33,841 nt of DNA from Nitrospirota bacterium (lineage in GTDB: Bacteria; Nitrospirota; UBA9217), in assembly GCA_035516965.1 (NCBI GenBank), contig DATIZR010000104.1:1-33841 (forward strand), given 5' to 3'. Each line of letters opens with the position of its first letter. Positions within the stretch are counted from its first letter, which is position 1. The translations under genes were made by a program, and so were the position numbers. The notes beneath the pieces were generated by a model. The model searched no databases. It had not been told where the DNA came from and was given only the letters and a program-made list of their open reading frames with translations. Shown piece after piece: positions 30,633 to 33,841 of this stretch.

Positions 30633-31295
30633 CTAGGGGATTCGCTCAAGCGTTCCGTGTTTCATTTTGAGCCTTGTCCCGGCGCGTACCGCGAGTTCCG
30701 AGCTGTGGGTGACCATGATCATCGTCATTTTGTGCTCCCGGTTGACCCGTTCGAAGAACGACATGATCTCTGCCTCGGTCTCCTCGTCGAGGTCGCCTGT
30801 TGGTTCGTCGGCCAGGACGATCTCGGGATCATGAATGAAGGCGCGCGCGATCGCGACCCGCTGCTGCTCGCCGCCCGAAAGCTCCGAAGGATAGCGGTCG
30901 GTCTTGTCTCCCAGGCCGACCATTTGCAGAAGCTTCACGGCGTCAGCCGGGGTCTTATTTCCGCCGAAGACGGTGGGGAGCAGGACGTTTTCCGTGGCAG
31001 TGAGGGTCGGGATGAGGCTGGAGAACTGATACACAAACCCGAACTTCTCATTCCTTAATTTCGAGAGCTTCGTGTCGTTGTAGGACCGGATGTTCGCGCC
31101 ATTGATGAACACGGAGCCCGCATCAGGCAGCGCGATGCCGCCAATGAGGCTCAGCAGCGTGCTTTTCCCGCTTCCCGAATGCCCGACAATGGTCACGAAT
31201 TCGCCCGCCTGAATAACGAGGTCCACGGGCAGCAGCGCCGGGATGGTCTTGCCCGATACCCTATAGGTCTTTGACAGTCCCTTCAGTTCGATCAT
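30633..31295 (-). CDS. MacB/LolD-type ABC transporter ATPase
   Basis: The 220-residue ATPase has Walker A (GHSGSGKST), the signature LSGGEQQR, Walker B plus D-loop (VLADEPTGDLDEET) and the H-loop (MVTHSSELA). The sequence type (PALLPVDLVIQAGEFVTIVGHSGSGKSTLLSLIGG) is that of MacB/LolD ATPases, which work with FtsX-like permeases to drive periplasmic work rather than classical transport. Its permease partner is the first gene of the same operon. The ATG overlaps the stop of the DUF4418 gene (ATGA). Confidence 0.92.
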   Translation of the reverse strand: MIELKGLSKTYRVSGKTIPALLPVDLVIQAGEFVTIVGHSGSGKSTLLSLIGGIALPDAGSVFINGANIRSYNDTKLSKLRNEKFGFVYQFSSLIPTLTATENVLLPTVFGGNKTPADAVKLLQMVGLGDKTDRYPSELSGGEQQRVAIARAFIHDPEIVLADEPTGDLDEETEAEIMSFFERVNREHKMTMIMVTHSSELAVRAGTRLKMKHGTLERIP

Positions 31296-31696
31296 GCGGT
31301 TCCTTTCTTCTGAAGCCTTCTGGCCGAAACAATGAGTGCGACGGCCATGATCAGTCCGGCGATGATGGCAATGAACCTGATCGCCGGGACCATGCCGTAA
31401 TTGCAGGGCATCTGGCTGCTGTGGCAGAATCCGATCTTATCTGGGAGAAAGTAGGATGCGACCGACAGAATTAGTGCGATGCCTCCGCCGGCAAAGGCCA
31501 TCCTCGCCGATTTCACGAGCAGGGTCAGGATTCCGGCCAGCAGGAGCAGGACGCCCACGATCTGCTCGGCGTGCGCCGTGTCCGAACAGTGCATCCTTGC
31601 AAAGCCTTCGTATTCGCAGGCCGGGAGAACATACCGGGGCACGATCATCAGCAGGATGCCGCTGATTATCGCCGTCAGGCCGATCAGCTTCTTCAT
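31292..31696 (-). CDS. DUF4418 family membrane protein
   Basis: The 134-residue protein has four hydrophobic helices. Extracytoplasmic loops carry four cysteines and several histidines: CEYEGFARMHCSDTAHAE after helix 1, and FCHSSQMPC before helix 4. This pattern matches the DUF4418 family, whose function is unknown. Paired Cys/His/Met residues on the periplasmic side suggest metal or redox handling. Its place between NosL and the ABC ATPase, with 4-base overlaps at both ends, supports a shared task. Confidence 0.75.
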   Translation of the reverse strand: MKKLIGLTAIISGILLMIVPRYVLPACEYEGFARMHCSDTAHAEQIVGVLLLLAGILTLLVKSARMAFAGGGIALILSVASYFLPDKIGFCHSSQMPCNYGMVPAIRFIAIIAGLIMAVALIVSARRLQKKGTA

Positions 31697-32097
31697 TGCA
31701 CAGCCTTCATTGCCGCATCAAAATCCAGGGCGCTGCCGTATGCCGCTGCGTCCTTCCTGTCCTGAAACGCAGCAATGCCCCAGCCCATGGGTGAACTGAA
31801 TTTTTTTGCAGACCACACATAGGAGGCGCTCCGCGCGTCAATCCAGGCGCCGCTCGGGAAATCCTTGACCTGGATCCTGACATTTTGCGGTTTTTTTCTG
31901 TTCAGGTACGCGAAAAGGTCGCCAATGTCGCAGAAATAGAGGTCCTTGCCTTCCTCGACGATCTTTGCGGTGAATTTCGACCCCACCTCGAGCATCATGC
32001 CGCACTCCGTGCAGGTAATGGTCTCCGCAACAGTCGGAAGCGCGAACGAAAGAGCCAGTATTGCCGCAAACACGAGAACAAACGATGCCCGCTTCAT
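31693..32097 (-). CDS. NosL-family copper-binding protein
   Basis: The 134-residue exported protein has a signal peptide (about 1-24) followed by C29-x2-C32-G-M34 (TCTECGMML). This matches the NosL family, whose M/C-rich CGM motif binds Cu(I). YFCDIGDLFAYLN and the SPMGWGIAAF segment are also typical. Classical NosL is a lipoprotein that supplies copper to nitrous oxide reductase. Here the cleavage region looks like signal peptidase I rather than a lipobox, and no nosZ, nosD, nosF or nosY is present. A copper-chaperone role for another periplasmic target is likely. The gene overlaps DUF4418 and follows the TPR gene by one base. Confidence 0.82.
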   Translation of the reverse strand: MKRASFVLVFAAILALSFALPTVAETITCTECGMMLEVGSKFTAKIVEEGKDLYFCDIGDLFAYLNRKKPQNVRIQVKDFPSGAWIDARSASYVWSAKKFSSPMGWGIAAFQDRKDAAAYGSALDFDAAMKAVQ

Positions 32098-32098
32098 G

Positions 32099-32689
32099 TC
32101 ATTTCCTCCCCGCGTCGATCTGTTTTTTTAACGTGGCTGCAAGGGGTTCGTCAATGTTCTTCAGCCGGGAGTGTTCTTTCATGGCAGCGTCCCGTTTCCC
32201 CGCCTTGAGATAAGCCATGCCGAGATTGAAGTGGGCGATACCATAGTCCGGGCGCATGGAGATCGCCTTCTGGAGAGCCGCTATCTCCTCGTCTATCTTG
32301 CCCAGCTTGCCGTAGGAGAAGGCCATGTTATTATAGATCATCGGCTGTTTATGCTCGTATTTGGCGGCCTTGGTGAAACTCGCGACCGCCTCCTGATACA
32401 TGCCGAGCCTGTTGTAGGCAGTGCCCAGCTTGAAATGGGCATACCCCATGTCGGGCCGGATGGCGACCACTTTTTTGAGCGTCTCGATCTGCTCCTGATA
32501 CAGGTTCGCGCGTTCATAGAACTCCGCCAGATGGAACTGCGCATCGGCGTCGTTGGGGTTGCTCTGGATCTTTTCCCGCAGCAATTCGATATCGCTCTTC
32601 TGTTCGACGACCGGAGCGCTCTGTTTTTTTTCTTCCGAGCAGGAAAGCATCGTCATCGCCGCAAGGAGCAGTATCACGATATATCTCAT
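32099..32689 (-). CDS. TPR-repeat lipoprotein
   Basis: The 196-residue product has a lipoprotein signal ending MLSC (Cys17) and then a charged linker. About four tetratricopeptide repeats follow, with the usual A-x-F-x-LA, Y and P spacing (for example NPNDADAQFHLAEFYERANLYQE and RPDYGIAHFNLGMAYLKAGKRDAAM). TPR proteins act as docking platforms. A membrane-tethered periplasmic TPR protein in an ABC/NosL operon may hold the client protein or bring NosL to the permease. Its ATG overlaps the permease stop (ATGA). Confidence 0.85.
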   Translation of the reverse strand: MRYIVILLLAAMTMLSCSEEKKQSAPVVEQKSDIELLREKIQSNPNDADAQFHLAEFYERANLYQEQIETLKKVVAIRPDMGYAHFKLGTAYNRLGMYQEAVASFTKAAKYEHKQPMIYNNMAFSYGKLGKIDEEIAALQKAISMRPDYGIAHFNLGMAYLKAGKRDAAMKEHSRLKNIDEPLAATLKKQIDAGRK

Positions 32690-33841
32690 TCCGCGCTCCT
32701 TATGGCCTCATAGGGTTCCGTCCGGATCACCGACAACGACGGCAGCAGCGCCGAAAGCAGCCCGGTGACGAGCGAAAATGAGACGGCCGCCGCGATCAGG
32801 CTTATCAGTTCGACAGGAGACGGGAACAGGTAGGGAAGTTTCAAATTGTGCAGCATCAGGTTCTTGAAGCTGAACAGCAGCCCGAATCCGAGTGCAACGC
32901 CAGCCGCTCCGCCCGTGGCTGAGAGCAGGGCCGCCTCGCTCAGGATGATCGAAGCGATGTGAAGCCGGTTCGCTCCGATCGCCCGGAGGAGGCCGATCTC
33001 CCGCCGCCGTTCGTTCACGATCATGTAGAACGCGAAGGCCATGATCAGGAGCACGATGACCCAGAGAATGCTGCTGATGGCGACGATGGCGTGAATGAGG
33101 CCGGAGAGCTGCTTCCGCACCGTGCTGATGACCGTATCGGACACGAGCGCCTTGACGCCGGGGATGTCATGCTCGATCCTGATGGCTACCCGGTCCGGGG
33201 TGAAGTCCTCGCCGACCTGGACCAGGACCGTCGATATTTTGTCCCTCCCGATCTCGAGCGGCTGTATCGCCTTGGTTTTTGAATTCTGGGCCATCTGATA
33301 CGCGGACTCGAGACTCATGAACGCCGAGCGGTCAAAGAAGTCCATGCCCGTCGGCTCCATCGTGCCTGCAACATGGAAGGTGGTGCCGAAGAAGGGTATG
33401 TTGTCGCCGACGATGACCGGGATCTCCCTCCCCGTGATGATCTCGTTGGCCGCCAGCGGCCGGTTCAGGTGCTTTTCCAGCCACGGCTTCACCGTGAAAT
33501 CCGTCTCGGGATCAAAAGCGATCAGGAAAACGTCCACATTGAAGCAGCAGGTGAAACTGGTGGGCTTGATGAAAAGCTGGGGCGTTGCGCTCTTGACGCC
33601 CTCGATCTTTCTGACCCTGTCGAGCACAGTCTTGTCCATAAGAAAACTGGTCGGCTCCCCGGAAAGGAGGGCGGCCTTCGCGTTCTTTTCGGCGTTTTCG
33701 GGAACCACCAGGATGTCGGCGCCGAGGCGGTAGGTGCCGAGCTTGAGCGCATTATTGATACTGCGCAGGAAGAGGGTGGCGGTGAACAGCGTGCAGGAGA
33801 CTACGGCCACAATAGCCAGCAAAAGCCATGTCCGCGTGATC
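32686..33841 (-). CDS. MacB/FtsX-type ABC permease, 5' end outside the window
   Basis: The frame stays open to the window edge (the last codons read TRTWLLLAIVAVV), so the true start lies beyond. The visible ~385 residues hold the end of the first membrane helix, a large periplasmic MacB_PCD-like domain (about 25-240 of the visible part) and three C-terminal helices. They include the conserved coupling segment NERRREIGLLRAIGANRLHI. The periplasmic domain has an unusual adjacent Cys pair (SFTCCFNVDVFLIAFDPETDF). It would pair with the ATPase at the other end of the operon. MacB/LolCE-type systems transmit ATP hydrolysis to periplasmic movement. Confidence 0.9.
   Translation of the reverse strand, partial: ITRTWLLLAIVAVVSCTLFTATLFLRSINNALKLGTYRLGADILVVPENAEKNAKAALLSGEPTSFLMDKTVLDRVRKIEGVKSATPQLFIKPTSFTCCFNVDVFLIAFDPETDFTVKPWLEKHLNRPLAANEIITGREIPVIVGDNIPFFGTTFHVAGTMEPTGMDFFDRSAFMSLESAYQMAQNSKTKAIQPLEIGRDKISTVLVQVGEDFTPDRVAIRIEHDIPGVKALVSDTVISTVRKQLSGLIHAIVAISSILWVIVLLIMAFAFYMIVNERRREIGLLRAIGANRLHIASIILSEAALLSATGGAAGVALGFGLLFSFKNLMLHNLKLPYLFPSPVELISLIAAAVSFSLVTGLLSALLPSLSVIRTEPYEAIRSAE

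Noticed and set aside
1-33841. CRISPR array
   Set aside because: No regularly spaced direct repeats were seen. The only tandem repeats are the 13-bp and 15-bp units reported, which have no spacers.

Overview
The window looks like a chromosomal segment of a Gram-negative, probably anaerobic bacterium. The evidence is an FadL-type outer-membrane porin, an LPS heptosyltransferase-like enzyme, Lnt, multiheme c-type cytochromes including an octaheme nitrite reductase, an RpoS-like sigma factor and several sigma-54-type promoter sequences. Gene content fits Nitrospirota or one of the former deltaproteobacterial phyla. That assignment is inference, since no rRNA gene is present. Most of the window is GC-rich; the first ~1.1 kb is visibly more AT-rich.

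Left edge (1-1200): one low-GC DUF1566 gene, a structured non-coding stretch, and the 3' half of a tRNA-Arg(CCT) gene with no 5' half, followed by the tRNA terminator. This looks like the right end (attR) of an element integrated into tRNA-Arg, with the core chromosome starting after it.

1487-7250: an RpoS-like sigma factor gene behind a near-perfect sigma-54 promoter; a convergent receiver-PilZ regulator whose phospho-acceptor Asp is Glu; tRNA-Val(GAC); then thrS-infC-rpmI-rplT. infC almost certainly starts at ATC with an extended Shine-Dalgarno.

7294-19201: an AMIN/amidase_3 cell-wall amidase, a pirin, a cysteine-free YtfJ-like protein, prfB with its programmed +1 frameshift, lnt, two adjacent Hfq-like genes carrying two or three Sm-like domains, queD, tldE/pmbA, a GGDEF pseudogene fragment, hflX (probably another ATC start) and a histone H1-like/EF-Tu-domain-2 fusion.

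19516-28662: an FadL porin, a GT9 heptosyltransferase, an unknown helical protein, an octaheme nitrite reductase (ONR type, catalytic CXXCK heme, Tyr-X-Cys pair), a small exported protein, livM-livG-livF without livH or a binding protein, and truA.

28751-33841: a heptaheme cytochrome c plus cytochrome b pair behind a second sigma-54-type promoter, then a convergent, tightly coupled five-gene operon: MacB/FtsX permease (cut by the window edge), TPR lipoprotein, NosL, DUF4418 membrane protein and ABC ATPase. No nosZ is in view.

Two themes recur. First, several genes have good promoters whose -10 box lies only 8-12 bases before the ATG with no Shine-Dalgarno, implying leaderless or nearly leaderless mRNAs. 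Second, sigma-54-like promoters precede the sigma factor gene and both respiratory cytochrome units, suggesting an RpoN-linked circuit. The best candidates for something undescribed are the NosL/DUF4418/TPR/ABC operon, the tandem Hfq-like pair, the H1/EF-Tu fusion and the two ATC-start genes.
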